A stretch of 64,000 nt of DNA, from positions 319,501-383,500 of the forward strand of contig NW_026111663.1 in the NCBI RefSeq assembly GCF_024679095.1, in the 5' to 3' direction. This document shows, piece after piece, positions 9,187-19,509 of the stretch. How positions within the stretch are numbered: the stretch's first letter is position 1; every line of letters starts with the position of its first letter. A program made the position numbers and the translations under genes. This DNA is from Eriocheir sinensis (lineage: Eukaryota; Arthropoda; Malacostraca; Decapoda; Varunidae). Below the pieces are notes generated by a model, which saw only the letters and a program-made list of their open reading frames with translations, had not been told where the DNA came from and searched no databases.

Positions 9187-10645
9187 TGTAGCGTGGAAAA
9201 TAGAGAAAATATTTAATTTAAATTAAATAAATAAATAATTAAAGCTACATCCCTTTTCATGACAACCACTAGGGTTATGATGGTATGTGGTAGCGTGGTA
9301 GTTGTCGAGCGCTGGTCCCGGATGTTAAGGCCTCAGGACAAGTGAACACTCGTTCCGAAGTTTGTGACCAGAAGGGCGTTACTTGTGTGGTTAATTATGG
9401 AAGGTGGGAGGATTTCCGTGGGAACCACATTTTGAGACAGCATTAAGAAACTGGATGGTGATAATGTACTATGGAGGGGATGTGTGTATGGTTCAGTAAT
9501 TTCCAATGAGCAGCAAAACAGGCTCCAAATGAAAACTCAGTAAGGTTATATATAAATATGTATTTGGTTTATTTGCAAAGGTTAGCGGAGTACTAATAAA
9601 AATATGAAAAAAAATGCATGACCGACAGGCTGTAGGCCTCTAAGCTAGCTAGCTACCGGGCACAAGGGGGATTTGGGGAATACACAGAATGCTTAGCTCT
9701 AGTTGCTGGATGCGGAGGAGGAGGAGCTGGCGTGAGTGTCGGGCTCGGCAGAGGACGTCCACGATGGGAATGGGCGGTCCTGGTGCTGGATAGACGGGCG
9801 CCGCTTGATGTGGAGATGGAGCGGCTCGGGTGGTGTGAAGAGGCGGGCGCCCTTTGATGTAGGGAGCAGCTTGGGGCAGTGGTATTTCGGCCCCCAGGAC
9901 AGTCGAGGGGCAGGTTACCCCGCCATACAAGTTCCCATCCTGTAGTCCGTCTCACCCCGCAGGCCGTGGGTGGTTTTTCGGGGAGGGGGGGGGGGGGCTG
10001 AGTGGAGAGATGGACACCGCTCTCACTCCACTCCAACTCGCTGCCTTTCCTTGCTAGGGCTGCTGCTCGTCTCCTGCTAGCCCGCCTCACACAGCAGGTG
10101 GTGTGTGCGTCCTCCAAGCTTCTGGCTTGCTGCCGTGGTGCTCGTCTTCTCTCTTCTCTCCCGCTTCTGGCTTGCTGCAGTGATGCTTATCTCCTCACTT
10201 CTCTCAAGCTTCTGGTGCTCTTCCTCCTCCCCCTCGCTTACTCATCAGCTTCTCTCCTCCATCACTTCCGCATTACTTACTCTCTCTCCCTTCCGGAACA
10301 TTCTTTTACAATCAAACCCCTACCTATCTAACTAACTAGTTATTGGTTTCTTGGAGGGGTTCGAGGCTTTGAGATGAGGGATTTCAGTAACTCGTTCATA
10401 TATTCGCTCATTCGCTCGCCGTGTTATCTTCTCATAACCTTTTACGCACTTACATTCCTCAGCTACCCATTCACTCTTTCACTCATTCACTCACTCACTC
10501 ACGCTCCCACTCGCTCACACTTACTCACTGTCACTCACCGACTTACTCACATTCTCTCGTTCATTCATGCACTCGCTTACACTTACTCACTCTGTTACTC
10601 ACTGACTTACTCACATTCTCGTTCACTCACATTCGGACCGTTACA
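9187..10645 (-). repeat. 5' LTR (right copy)
   Basis: About 1.46 kb. In plus orientation it begins TGTAGCG and ends CGTTACA, a TG...CA pair whose ends are near-inverted copies. It differs from the left LTR by small indels, for example near 9225, 9980 and 10,260, indicating some age since insertion. Confidence 0.9.
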
Positions 10646-11255
10646 ACAGCCTAGTACATACAAGGAGGAAAAGCTAGGGGAAAAAACAGAGGTAAAGGAG
10701 GAGGTAGAAGGTTGCCGAGCGGGAACGGCATTGCTATTTTTCGTTTATAGTTTTGGAAGTTGAGGGTATGAGGTAACATATAGCAAAATAAATGGGAGAT
10801 GCGACTACAATGGCTTACCAGTCTGACATACATACATAAACTTACACGTGGGTTACATACATTTGTAGTGATTTACATAAAAAGAATACAAAAAGTTGTT
10901 AAAATTAGCTTCGCAAGATACATGTACACGATAAACTTAGCTAAGGAGGATAAGATCATGCAGGAGGATATGGGGACATAATAGGGTTTACAGGAGACAT
11001 GTAAGGGAGGGATGAGAAAAAAAAATATGGACACAAGGGAAAATACACTGATACGGGGAAGAAACATGAGAGGCGTCGGCGTTGAGGCGGACGAGATATA
11101 TATTGGAAGGTTGGTGAGGAATGCGATGTGGTGAGTAAAGGATTAATACATCATATACTGGCAAGGGGCGGTGGCGTGCGGACGTACGAGAAAGCGAATA
11201 CGTGAGCTCGGGATGTCAAAATGTGCATGTGAGGAAGGGAGCGTGAGCGTTTCAG

Positions 11256-12659
11256 CTAAATCTCGGGGCCCTCCAAGGCGAGGAGACTCCGCGGAAACCA
11301 CGAATGACTCCTGCCCGGGGCTTCTCTGTGGAGGTCCCGAAGGGCCTGGAACTGCTCCCAGCCCTCCGCCTCCATCCGGGTCCATATATTTACTGCCATC
11401 CGATGGAGCAGGATGTTTAGGGGAGGAATGCCAGCCTCCTCGTAAAGGGAACGCGTGGTCCTGAAATCGTCCCACCTTACGCTGAGGGCAAAGCGTAGTG
11501 CCGCGTTCTGCACCTTCTGGAGCCGACCGAGGGCCGTCGCACTCAGCCCATGGATGGGAATGGGCGGGTAAGTGAGGACAGGGGTCACCAAGGCCTTCAC
11601 GAGATGCAGTTTTATCCTGAGTTCGAGATCCCGGAAGCGATACAACGTGGTCAGCGCTGCCCTCGCCCGCGCCGCCCTCTCGGTGACGTGGGGGTTGAAC
11701 CCACGCCAGGAGATCTTAAGACCGAGAAGACGTCCCTGAGCGCGGAAGTCAACGAGTTCGTCGTCGACAATGAGCGGGGCGGGGTTTATGGACGCCAAAG
11801 GTATGACGGTAAACTTCGCCATGTTCGTTCTTATCTGCCAAGCCTTCTCGAAGGCTCCGACCCTGGTGATCTCACTCGTCCTGCGGGCATTAAGCATCTC
11901 ACGAGATCGTCCTGGGTAGGGCACCACTTGGGACACGTCGTCCGCATACTGTACGTTGAGTCCAGTGATGGAATTTGGGCAGTCGCTGGTGAAGATACAG
12001 TACAGCGTTGGGGAGAGTACACTCCCCTGCGGGACGCCGGTCTCCAGAGGGAATGCGGGGCCGACGTGGCCGCCGACCCGGATCCGTGCCGTCCTATCCA
12101 TCAAGAAGTCACACAAGATGCGCTCGACCGGGGGCGGAAGCCCCAGATGTAGCATCTTGTGCTGAAGTCCAAGATGCCACACTTTGTCGAACGCCTTGCT
12201 AACCTCTCGGAGGACGAGGTTGCAGCGAGATCCGGATGCTAGGTTGATGGCAACTGTTTCCGTCGCCAAGGCGATGGCGTGGACGGTGCCCCTCCCCCTG
12301 CGGAACCCGTACTGGGCCGCATTGTAGTGGCCCTCCCATTCCAGGTGGTCACGGAGACGTCTCGTGAGAACCATCTCGGAGAGCTTCCCCGGGACCTCCA
12401 GAAGGGAGATAGGGCGATAGCTGTCTGGGCGGGTCGGGGCCATCCCAGGCTTCACTATCATCCTCATCTCTGCCTCCTTGAAGCGATCCGGGAAATACCC
12501 AACCGAGCGTGCCGCGTTCAAAATGTCCCTCAGTCGGGCCAGGGCGCTATCAGGAAGGTGGGAGAGTATGGTCTTGTTGATGCCGCTTGCCCCCGGACAG
12601 GATGACTTGCTACCCCTGCTGGCCTGCCGCAGCTCCTGGAGGGAGATACGGCAGCTCAA
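11256..12659 (-). CDS. Non-LTR reverse transcriptase and C-terminal domain (LINE)
   Basis: 467 open codons. RT landmarks in order are [39 protein letters not shown] (motif A Asp), [13 protein letters not shown] and VQYADDVSQVV (catalytic Asp pair). Thumb and C-terminal regions follow (HVTERAARARAAL; LTYPPIPIHG). This is the I/Jockey/Nimb type of LINE polymerase, which nicks target DNA and reverse-transcribes in place. The endonuclease domain is not in this frame. Upstream, an additional in-phase-with-shifts segment (HTSNWERVF...DDVGDAADID) shows that the ORF has been broken by small indels near 12,700 and 12,890. Confidence 0.85.
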   Translation of the reverse strand: MSCRISLQELRQASRGSKSSCPGASGINKTILSHLPDSALARLRDILNAARSVGYFPDRFKEAEMRMIVKPGMAPTRPDSYRPISLLEVPGKLSEMVLTRRLRDHLEWEGHYNAAQYGFRRGRGTVHAIALATETVAINLASGSRCNLVLREVSKAFDKVWHLGLQHKMLHLGLPPPVERILCDFLMDRTARIRVGGHVGPAFPLETGVPQGSVLSPTLYCIFTSDCPNSITGLNVQYADDVSQVVPYPGRSREMLNARRTSEITRVGAFEKAWQIRTNMAKFTVIPLASINPAPLIVDDELVDFRAQGRLLGLKISWRGFNPHVTERAARARAALTTLYRFRDLELRIKLHLVKALVTPVLTYPPIPIHGLSATALGRLQKVQNAALRFALSVRWDDFRTTRSLYEEAGIPPLNILLHRMAVNIWTRMEAEGWEQFQALRDLHREAPGRSHSWFPRSLLALEGPEI

Positions 12660-12995
12660 GTGGGAGGCGCCGTCAAGCCTGTTCGGGTCAGCGGCATCAA
12701 ACGGGAGGGTCCTTTGAGCGTGTTCGGCGAAGTAGTTCCGTACAATGTCGTCGTTGTGTTTCTTCTATGTCTACGTCTATGTCTGCGGCGTCACCCACGT
12801 CGTCCTTCCGGAAGACTCGCTCCCAGTTGGACGTGTGAAGTCGGACCTTTTCTTCGGCTGTGCTGTGTCTGATGCCAGCGCCATCGACTAAGTCAGAGAC
12901 CCGAGGCCCTGCCGGAGAGGCATTTGAGCCTGTTCCAGAAATTCTTGGGGTCGGCGTGACAGACGGTCAGCCAGTAATGGGAGTACCGGGAGGAG
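12660..12995 (-). pseudogene. Frameshifted pre-RT segment of the same LINE
   Basis: Minus-strand translation gives, in shifting phases, DPKNFWNRLKCLSG, then NWERVFRKDDVGDAAD, then DAADPNRLDGASHLSC leading into the RT. These are typical linker-region sequences between endonuclease and RT in I/Jockey LINEs. At least two indels and one stop interrupt it. Confidence 0.6.
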
Positions 12996-13064
12996 TAATG
13001 GGAGGGGACATCTAGCTCATAATATAACCAGGCAGCTTAGAAGTAATTCTAGGGGAGTAACAGA

Positions 13065-13675
13065 GGACGGGCTAAGAATCTTCTATACTAACAGCAGGAG
13101 CCTCAGAAACAAGATAGACTTACTAAGGGGTGAAGCTTGTTCAGAAAATTTTGACATAATAGCGATCACTGAGACATGGATAGACACTGCTAATAGAAAT
13201 TTTAGATCAGAATTTGAAATAACGGGTTATCAGATGTTTCACAAAGACAGAAGGGGCAGAAAGGGAGGTGGAGTTGCGCTATATGTTAAAGACTCACTTA
13301 AATGTTTAGCTAACAATTCAGTAAAACTAACATGGATTCAGAATCAGTTTGGGTGGACGTTTACAAAGGGAAAGAAAAACTAACTCTTGAGTTATGTACA
13401 GGCCACCCAACCTTAACAGGCAGGACACGAGTATATTACTACAGGAGATTGGCAGGGCGAGTATGAGTAGAAATGTCTGCGTAATGGGGGACTTTAATTA
13501 TAGGAATATAGACTGGGAAGACCTAGTGGGTGACCTGGAAGCCGAGGACTTTCTTGAAGTTATACAAGATAATTTCCTTAAGCAGGTAGTTACTGAGCCT
13601 ACCAGAGGAGATAACATATTAGACTTAGTCCTAACCAATAATGGGAACTTGCTAGGTGGGCGGAGAGTTAGGAAA
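13065..13675 (+). pseudogene. AP-like endonuclease region of CR1-like LINE, frameshifted
   Basis: The first phase encodes FYTNSRSLRNKIDLL, FDIIAITETWID (conserved Glu) and GGGVALYVK. After a shift at about 13,340-13,394 the frame MYRPPNLNRQ continues with VCVMGDFNYRNIDW (catalytic Asp/Asn) and TRGDNILDLVLTN. A second shift at about 13,660 leads into LGNSDHRTVRF, the Ser-Asp-His motif, which starts the next frame. All the APE-type landmarks are present, but two indels separate them, so the copy looks inactive. Confidence 0.8.
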
Positions 13676-15869
13676 TAGTGACCACAGAACGGTTCGTTTT
13701 AGCTTAGACTGGGCGGTAACCCGCGAACCAAACCCAGTGTTAGTGCCAGATTTCAGAAGAGCAAATTTCGAGGGGCTTCGAAGACATCTTGAAGGGGTAA
13801 ACTGGGATAATTTAGGGATTCATGAGGGCCAGAACTGCGGATTGGAGAGCCAGGAGAACCAGGTAGAAATGTCTTACAATAACTTAGTTAGAGTAATAGT
13901 AGAGGGGCAAGGACAGCATATACCACAGCGAACACTTAGAAAAGAAAACAATGATCCTAAGTGGATGACTCGTGGACTAAAACACGAGATTGGGTTAAAG
14001 AAGGGAATTTATCAGAAAATAAAGAATGGTGAAACACATCTCAGGGGCCGGTACGTCGAACTATCTAGATTAGTTAAGAAAAACACCAGGACAGCAAAAA
14101 GGAACTATGAGATCAAAGTAGCAAATGAGGCGAAAAGTAATCCTAAGGGCTTTTTTCAGATGTATAGAACAAAAACACGGGAGAAAATTGGACCGCTGAA
14201 AACAAACACAGGGGAGCTAGTAGAAAATTACGAAAATATGAGCACATTGTTGAACGACTACTTCCTTTCAGTATTCACACAGGAGGATCGAACGACTATA
14301 CCGGAAAGAGATCAGGTGTACGAGGGCGGGGATGGCGACAAATTGAGGGATATAATCATTACCAGGCAAGTAGTTCAGGATGAGATAAATAAGCTTAAGA
14401 AGAAGAAGTCGCCAGGTCCTGACGGGATATTTCCGAGGGTATTAAAGGAATTAGGTGATGTACTCAGTGACCCACTAACCGACATCTTTAAGATGTCGGT
14501 AAATACTGGCTATGTGCCGAGCCTATGGAAAGTAGCTAATGTGACGCCGATTTTTAAAAAGGGGGACAGGTCAGTTGCTTCAAACTATCGCCCAATTAGC
14601 TTAACATCGGTTATAGGCAAGATGCTGGAGTCCATAATAGCCAGGAACATTCGGGAGCATTTAGAGAAACATAGCTTAATTCACGACTCGCAGCATGGGT
14701 TCACAAAAGGTAGGTCATGCCTCACCAATCTCTTGTCCTTCTATAATAAAGTATTTGAGGCGGTTGACAGAGATGAAAGTTATGATGTAATCTATCTTGA
14801 TTTTAGTAAAGCGTTTGACAAAGTTCCTCACCAACGACTGTTGCTTAAATTACAGGCTCACGGAGTAGAGGGTAAAGTTTTGAACTGGGTCAAGGCGTGG
14901 CTTACCAATAGGAAGCAAAGAGTGCAAATTAATGGTAAAAGATCTGACTGGGGATGTGTTACGAGTGGGGTCCCACAAGGTTCGGTATTAGGTCCACTTT
15001 TGTTTATTATTTATATCAATGACTTAGATACAGGAATTAGTAGTGATGTTAGTAAATTTGCAGATGATACCAAGATCGGTAGAGTAATTGAGTCGGATCG
15101 GGACGCTAGTATTCTCCAAGGTGAACTCAACAGATTGTATGACTGGGCGGATAAATGGCAGCTGGAGTTCAATGTAGGGAAGTGCAGTATTCTGAGTGTA
15201 GGTAGGAACAACCCCTCACATAACTATTGCTTAAATGACACTCTCATAAGCAGGTCTGGGTGCGAGAGGGATTTAGGGGTCTTAGTGAGCTCTGATCTCC
15301 GTCCAAGGGCACAATGCAGTCAAGCTAGAAATCGTGCTAATAGGGTACTGGGATTTATTTCAAGGAGCGTAAGCAACAGAAGCCCCGAAGTCTTCCTCAA
15401 ACTATATTTAGCATTAGTTAGACCTCATCTTGACTATGCTGTTCAGTTCTGGTCACCTTACTATAGAATGGATATCAAAATGTTAGAATCGGTGCAGAGG
15501 AGGATGACTAAGATGATTCAGGGGTTGAGAAACTTGCCATACGAGGAAAGACTCAAACAGTTAAACTTGCATTCTCTAGAAAGGCGAAGGGTGCGTGGAG
15601 ACATGATCGAGGCTTATAAATGGATGAAGGGCTTTAATAAGGGAGACATTCATAAGGTTTTATTGGTAAGAGAACCGGGTAGGACACGAAGTAATGGGTT
15701 TAAACTGGATAAATTCAGATTCAACAGGGACATAGGCAAAAATTGGTTTACTAACAGGGTGGTGGATGAGTGGAATAGGCTTAGCAGTCATGTGGTGAGT
15801 GCCAATACAATTGTCACATTCAAAAATAGATTAGATAAATTCATGGACAGCGATATTAGGTGGGGTTAG
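13656..15869 (+). CDS. LINE reverse transcriptase ORF (CR1/Rex1-like)
   Basis: 737 codons. It begins with the last endonuclease motif (NSDHRTVRF). RT landmarks follow: [59 protein letters not shown] and KFADDTKIG. The C-terminal part has LALVRPHLDYAVQFWSPYY and MIQGLRNLPYEERLKQL and ends at a TAG followed by the 3' UTR. This RT and C-terminal part is one long intact frame, so the copy is fairly young. The initiation codon given is only the first Met in this phase; the native start would be in the shifted endonuclease region. Confidence 0.9.
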   Translation: MGGELGNSDHRTVRFSLDWAVTREPNPVLVPDFRRANFEGLRRHLEGVNWDNLGIHEGQNCGLESQENQVEMSYNNLVRVIVEGQGQHIPQRTLRKENNDPKWMTRGLKHEIGLKKGIYQKIKNGETHLRGRYVELSRLVKKNTRTAKRNYEIKVANEAKSNPKGFFQMYRTKTREKIGPLKTNTGELVENYENMSTLLNDYFLSVFTQEDRTTIPERDQVYEGGDGDKLRDIIITRQVVQDEINKLKKKKSPGPDGIFPRVLKELGDVLSDPLTDIFKMSVNTGYVPSLWKVANVTPIFKKGDRSVASNYRPISLTSVIGKMLESIIARNIREHLEKHSLIHDSQHGFTKGRSCLTNLLSFYNKVFEAVDRDESYDVIYLDFSKAFDKVPHQRLLLKLQAHGVEGKVLNWVKAWLTNRKQRVQINGKRSDWGCVTSGVPQGSVLGPLLFIIYINDLDTGISSDVSKFADDTKIGRVIESDRDASILQGELNRLYDWADKWQLEFNVGKCSILSVGRNNPSHNYCLNDTLISRSGCERDLGVLVSSDLRPRAQCSQARNRANRVLGFISRSVSNRSPEVFLKLYLALVRPHLDYAVQFWSPYYRMDIKMLESVQRRMTKMIQGLRNLPYEERLKQLNLHSLERRRVRGDMIEAYKWMKGFNKGDIHKVLLVREPGRTRSNGFKLDKFRFNRDIGKNWFTNRVVDEWNRLSSHVVSANTIVTFKNRLDKFMDSDIRWG

Positions 15870-15954
15870 ATACACGGGAGCTTAGGGTCAAAGGAGCTGC
15901 CTCGTACAGGCCTACCGGCCTCTTGTAGACTCCTGCGTTCTTATGTTCTTATGT

Positions 15955-16330
15955 CAGCGCCCTGCCCCAAGAATCCCTGGATTCAGCGAGTCTCGACTCG
16001 TGCAGCTCAGGACGGAGTCGAACGAAGCGCCGGTACTCATCGTACGTCCAACCGAGTCGCTTATCCACTCTGCCCTGTGTCGGCCATGAGGATACGCATA
16101 GCATCCTCTACGGGGTCGCGATCAGTATCGCTTGTTCTGTGACTCCACATCTGCAATACCTTTGTCCACCTCCTGGTGACTGGACTGCAGACCTTCTGAG
16201 GATAATGACTGCGGAAGGATGTCTGCGCCACGCACCCCGTGCTCACGATGTCCGGGGTGCCGCTGCATCCCTGGCCCTCGCTCTAACCCATTCTCTGTGC
16301 CGCGTCATGGAGAACGGCCAGTAGAGCACA
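15955..16330 (-). pseudogene. Right-hand part of the interrupted I/Jockey LINE
   Basis: Minus-strand translation gives DEYRRFVRLRPELHESRLAESRDSWG and, further upstream, TSDTDRDPVEDAMRI. This matches the region just before RT in the LINE whose RT lies at 11,256-12,659. The stretch 16,331-16,790 is in the same orientation but too degraded for a firm call; a minus-strand phrase VRVTRTN-VKCTILKNP may be ORF1. Confidence 0.5.
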
Positions 16331-16796
16331 GCTTCCTTTTTTATGGCCAACTATCTCTCCTTCTCCACGGACGACGCCCCTGCGTTGCACTGGGACTTCC
16401 TGCGTCGAGGAAGATACATCAGGAAAGTGTGTTGACATTACGTCAGCCGCGAAAGCAGGTGGAGGAGGCTAGGGGCACTCCAATTTAGATTTTCCTTCTC
16501 TTTGCCCATAAAAGGAGGACTTCTGCGGGAAGAATGCTGCCTTATCTGTCGTGGTCCTTTCCTATTGTGATTACATTTAGGCTTAAATGATTTGGCCCAG
16601 TGCTCCTTTAGATTTGTTGAACTGGTTTTCCTCGTGTTGGGTCACGGAGAGGATTCTTCAAAATTGTACACTTTACTAAGTTCGGGTGACTCGGACCGTC
16701 TCTACGCATACCGACTTGGGACGCAGAAGTAGATTCAGGTTTGTGGCACTTCGATGGAGTCGCCTTCTCCAATGCTCCAAGTGGGAGTTAGCTATC

Positions 16797-16880
16797 GTGC
16801 ACTAGTCATGGAGGGTTCCCAAAATGACGGTTTTGATCTCTGAAAAACCTAATTTTGGGAACCCGGAATGACTAGTGCAC
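16797..16880. repeat. 84-bp hairpin with 29-bp arms
   Basis: The left arm begins GTGCACTAGTCAT and continues to GGGTTCCCAAAAT. The right arm is its reverse complement except for a three-base block (GGA against CGG-side bases). The loop is about 26 bases. The termini GTGCACTAGT are themselves largely self-complementary. It may be a very short foldback/MITE or a structured RNA. No coding role is seen. Confidence 0.8.
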
Positions 16881-17088
16881 ATTCCTTACTTCCCCCCCTC
16901 CTTCCCCACAGAAGGTTCCTCCAGCCTCCGTCGATGCGCCTTGAAAGAATGGAGCTTGCGGCACCTATCTCTGCCTGTGTGCAGGTGGCGCTGCCAGCAA
17001 GCACCCTGCTCGATTGCTTCTCTCGACTGTTTCACACTATTATTTGTGTTTTCTAGTGCAGCCTAGACACGTTATAGTCTAGAAGTTG

Positions 17089-17524
17089 GGATATTTGCCG
17101 TTTTTGAAAACAGTAGGATTTACGATAGGTTACAAGATGGCCAATTGCAGGGTCATATCTTGGGTGACAGTGGCTACCCCTAATGAACCCTAATGGACCC
17201 CATGAAGAAGCATACAACAGAAGCCACATCAAAACCAGAAACACAATTGAGAGGGCTTTTGGGGTGCTTAAGCGTCGCTTTTGCTACCTTGGCACAACCA
17301 TGAGAACAAACTTGGACACTACCAAAGCCATCATCGTTGCCTCAGCAGTCCTTCACAATATTGCAATTCACACTAGACTTGATATGGATGAGGAAGTAAG
17401 GGATGTACATGCAGACATGCAACGTGAAAATAATGCTCTTGATAATGATCCTGCTATGCAAAATAATGATGCAGCTCTGCAGGGTCCTCTTAAACGAGAG
17501 CAAATCATCAGGGACTTCTTTTAA
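17089..17524 (+). pseudogene. PIF/Harbinger transposase C-terminal relic
   Basis: The first phase encodes GIFAVFENSRIYDRLQDGQ...HILGDSGYP, the segment with the second catalytic Asp of DDE_Tnp_4/HARBI1-type nucleases. Two stops and a shift follow. The second phase (17,183-17,524) encodes NPNGPHEEAYNRSHIKTRN and IERAFGVLKRRFCYL with the catalytic Glu, then a C-terminal helix and the end IIRDFF-TAA. The N-terminal half and the first Asp are absent. The copy is a 5'-truncated, broken transposase. The following 17,525-17,829 is AT-rich with no gene. Confidence 0.8.
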
Positions 17525-17954
17525 GAACTTTGCGTGGCAGGCTACCTAGACCTGGATTCCTCTCACTACCTTCAGCCCTTTTATAGCTCTCACTATATTA
17601 GGTGTATATATACCTGTTTGCATGTATGTGACATGGATGGAATAAATCATGATTTTTTCTAAGAAAAAAAAATGATGTATTTGATTTAAATCCGATTTTT
17701 TTATTCAAATTGATTTTCCTTTACGTTAATGATTTTTTTGTATTAATCCTTGCTTGTTTCCACTGATTATTTGTGTGTCTTATGAAGCCCTTTTTCTTCT
17801 ATTAAACTTGGCCAATGTTAAATGAAACTTTTTTTGTTTTGTTACAACAAAGGAGGCAGCTCAAGGGCACACAAAAAAAGAAAACAATAATAAAAAAAAA
17901 GCCCGCTACTCGCTGCTCCTAAAAAAGAAACAAAAGAGGTGGCCGAAAGCAAGA

Positions 17955-18413
17955 TCAAATACGGGAGGAGAGGTGTCCTGATACCCTCCTCTTGAAAGAG
18001 TTCAAGTCGTAGGCAGGAGGAAATACAGATGAAGGAAGATTGTTCCAGAGTTTACCAGCGTGAGGGATGAAAGAGTGAAGATGCTGGTTAACTCTTGCAT
18101 AAGGGGTTTGGACAGTATAGGGATGAGCATGAGTAGAAAGTCGAGTGCAGCGGGGCCGCGGGAGGGGGGGAGGCATGCAGTTAGCAAGTTCAGAAGAGCA
18201 GTCAGCGTGGAAATATCGATAGAAGATAGAAAGAAAGGCAACATTGCGGCGGAATTTAAGAGGTAGAAAACTATCAGTATGAGGAGGAGAGCTGATGAGA
18301 CGAAGAGCCTTAGCCTCCACTCTGTCCAGAAGAGCTGTGTGAGTGGAGTCCCCCCACACATGAGATGCATACTCCATACGAGGGCAGACAAGGCCCCTGT
18401 ATATGGACAGCAA
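17955..18413 (-). pseudogene. C-terminal region of LINE-A copy A, out of phase with RT
   Basis: 152 codons in another phase from the RT, beginning [20 protein letters not shown] basic C-terminal part follows (RVNQHLHSFIPHAGKLWNNLP ... GHLSSRI, split here for length). The same sequence follows the RT in copies B and C. A one-base shift near 18,400-18,480 separates it from the RT frame. Confidence 0.75.
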
Positions 18414-19509
18414 CTGTGCAGGGGAGAAGAACTGGCGGAGACGGTACAGAACGCCCAGCCTCGAGGAAGCTGATTAAGTAAGAGATGAGATGAAGTTTCC
18501 AGTTGAGATTTTGAGTTAAGGATAGACCGAGGATGTTTAGTGTTGAGGAAGGTGATAGCTGGGTGTTGTCAAAGAATAGGGGATAGTTGTTTGGAAGATT
18601 GTGTCGAGTGGATAGGTGGAGAAACTGTGTTTTTGAGGCGTTGAAGGACACCAGGTTCTTCTTGCCCCAATCGGAAATAATAGTAAGGTCTGAGGCTAAG
18701 CGTTCTGCAGCCTCCAGCCTTGAGTCATTAAGTTCCTGTAGGGTGGGTCTTCTATTAAAAGAAGTTGAGTAATGCAGAGTGGAATCATCGGCGTAGGAAT
18801 GGATAGGACAGTTCGTTTTGGAAAGATCATCATCAATGAACAACAGAAAAAGAGTGGGAGATAGGACAGAACCCTGTGGGACACCACTGTTAATAGATTT
18901 AGGGGAAGAACAGTGACCGTCTACCACGGCAGAAATAGAACGGTCAGAAAGGAAACTGGAGATAAAGGTACAGAGAGAAGGATAGAAACCGTAGGAGGGT
19001 AGTTTGGAAAGCAAAGATTTGTGCCAGACCCTATCAAAAGCTTTTGATATGTCCAGCGCAATAGCAAAAGTTTCACCGAAACGGCTAAGAGAGGATGACC
19101 AAGAGTCAGTTAAGAAGGCTAGGAGATCACCAGTAGAACGCCCCTTGCGGAACCCATACTGGCGATCAGATAGAAGGTCAGAAGTGGAAAGGTGCTTTTG
19201 AATCTTCCGGTTAAGAATTGATTCAAAAGCTTTAGATAGACAGGAAAGTAAAGCTATAGGACGGTAGTTTGAGGGATTGGAGCGGTCACCCTTCTTAGGC
19301 ACAGGCTGTATGAAGGCATACTTCCAGCAAGAAGGAAAGGTAGATGTTGACAGGCAGAGGCGAAAGAGTTTGACCAGGCAGGGTGACAGCACGGAGGCAC
19401 AGTTTTTAAGGACAATAGGAGGCACTCCATCAGGTCCATAAGCCTTCTGAGGATTGAGGCCAGAGAGAGCATAGAAAACATCATTTTGAAGAATCTTTAT
19501 AACAGGCAT
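18310..19509 (-). CDS. LINE-A reverse transcriptase (copy A)
   Basis: 399 codons in this phase. Landmarks are [63 protein letters not shown] (motif A Asp), [17 protein letters not shown] and [12 protein letters not shown] (catalytic Asps). The frame is continuous with the endonuclease part only after a small shift at about 19,500 (PPLTPLCLL against the PVIKILQND start), so this copy is not intact. It performs target-primed reverse transcription in the family. Confidence 0.85.
   Translation of the reverse strand: MPVIKILQNDVFYALSGLNPQKAYGPDGVPPIVLKNCASVLSPCLVKLFRLCLSTSTFPSCWKYAFIQPVPKKGDRSNPSNYRPIALLSCLSKAFESILNRKIQKHLSTSDLLSDRQYGFRKGRSTGDLLAFLTDSWSSSLSRFGETFAIALDISKAFDRVWHKSLLSKLPSYGFYPSLCTFISSFLSDRSISAVVDGHCSSPKSINSGVPQGSVLSPTLFLLFIDDDLSKTNCPIHSYADDSTLHYSTSFNRRPTLQELNDSRLEAAERLASDLTIISDWGKKNLVSFNASKTQFLHLSTRHNLPNNYPLFFDNTQLSPSSTLNILGLSLTQNLNWKLHLISYLISFLEAGRSVPSPPVLLPCTVAVHIQGPCLPSYGVCISCVGGLHSHSSSGQSGG

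Larger units (their letters stand above)
1879..10645 (-). mobile_element. Ty3/Gypsy-type LTR retrotransposon, full length, minus strand
   Basis: Two long terminal repeats (1879-3301 and 9187-10645) flank an internal region of about 5.9 kb. In transcription order, right to left, this holds the 5' LTR, a tRNA primer site, a leader with a short SGNH-like open frame, gag, protease-RT-RNase H, integrase, a ~540-bp downstream region, a polypurine tract and the 3' LTR. Domain order (protease, RT, RNase H, integrase) is that of Ty3/Gypsy elements. No env-like frame is evident. Coding is damaged by one gag frameshift and carries two in-frame stops at domain boundaries. A possible 4-bp duplication ACAG (1875-1878 and 10646-10649) would require that the outer two bases of the left LTR are missing. 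Confidence 0.9.
12996..15955 (+). mobile_element. CR1/Rex1-like LINE inserted in the preceding LINE
   Basis: Plus-strand non-LTR element with an AP-type endonuclease region (about 13,065-13,675), an RT ORF (13,656-15,869) and a short 3' UTR. The UTR contains CCTACCGGCCTCTTG and ends in an octamer repeat GTTCTTATGTTCTTATG at about 15,935-15,952. Short 3'-terminal octamer repeats in place of poly(A) are characteristic of CR1/L2-type LINEs. A 3' fragment of the same family lies at 60,340-60,965 on the other strand with the same tail, confirming the 3' boundary. The 5' boundary near 12,996 is approximate. Confidence 0.8.
10646..16790 (-). mobile_element. I/Jockey-superclade LINE, degenerate, interrupted by another LINE
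   Basis: Minus-strand non-LTR element. Its 3' region (10,646-11,255) is non-coding. The RT lies at 11,256-12,659, N-terminal RT fragments at 12,660-12,995 and 15,955-16,330, and possible ORF1 remnants up to 16,790. The 12,996-15,955 stretch is a separate plus-strand LINE inserted into it. On either side of the insertion the minus strand encodes parts of the pre-RT region: YDEYRRFVRLRPELHESR on the right and HYWLTVCHADPKNFWNRLK on the left. The LTR element's 5' LTR abuts it on the left. Confidence 0.7.
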
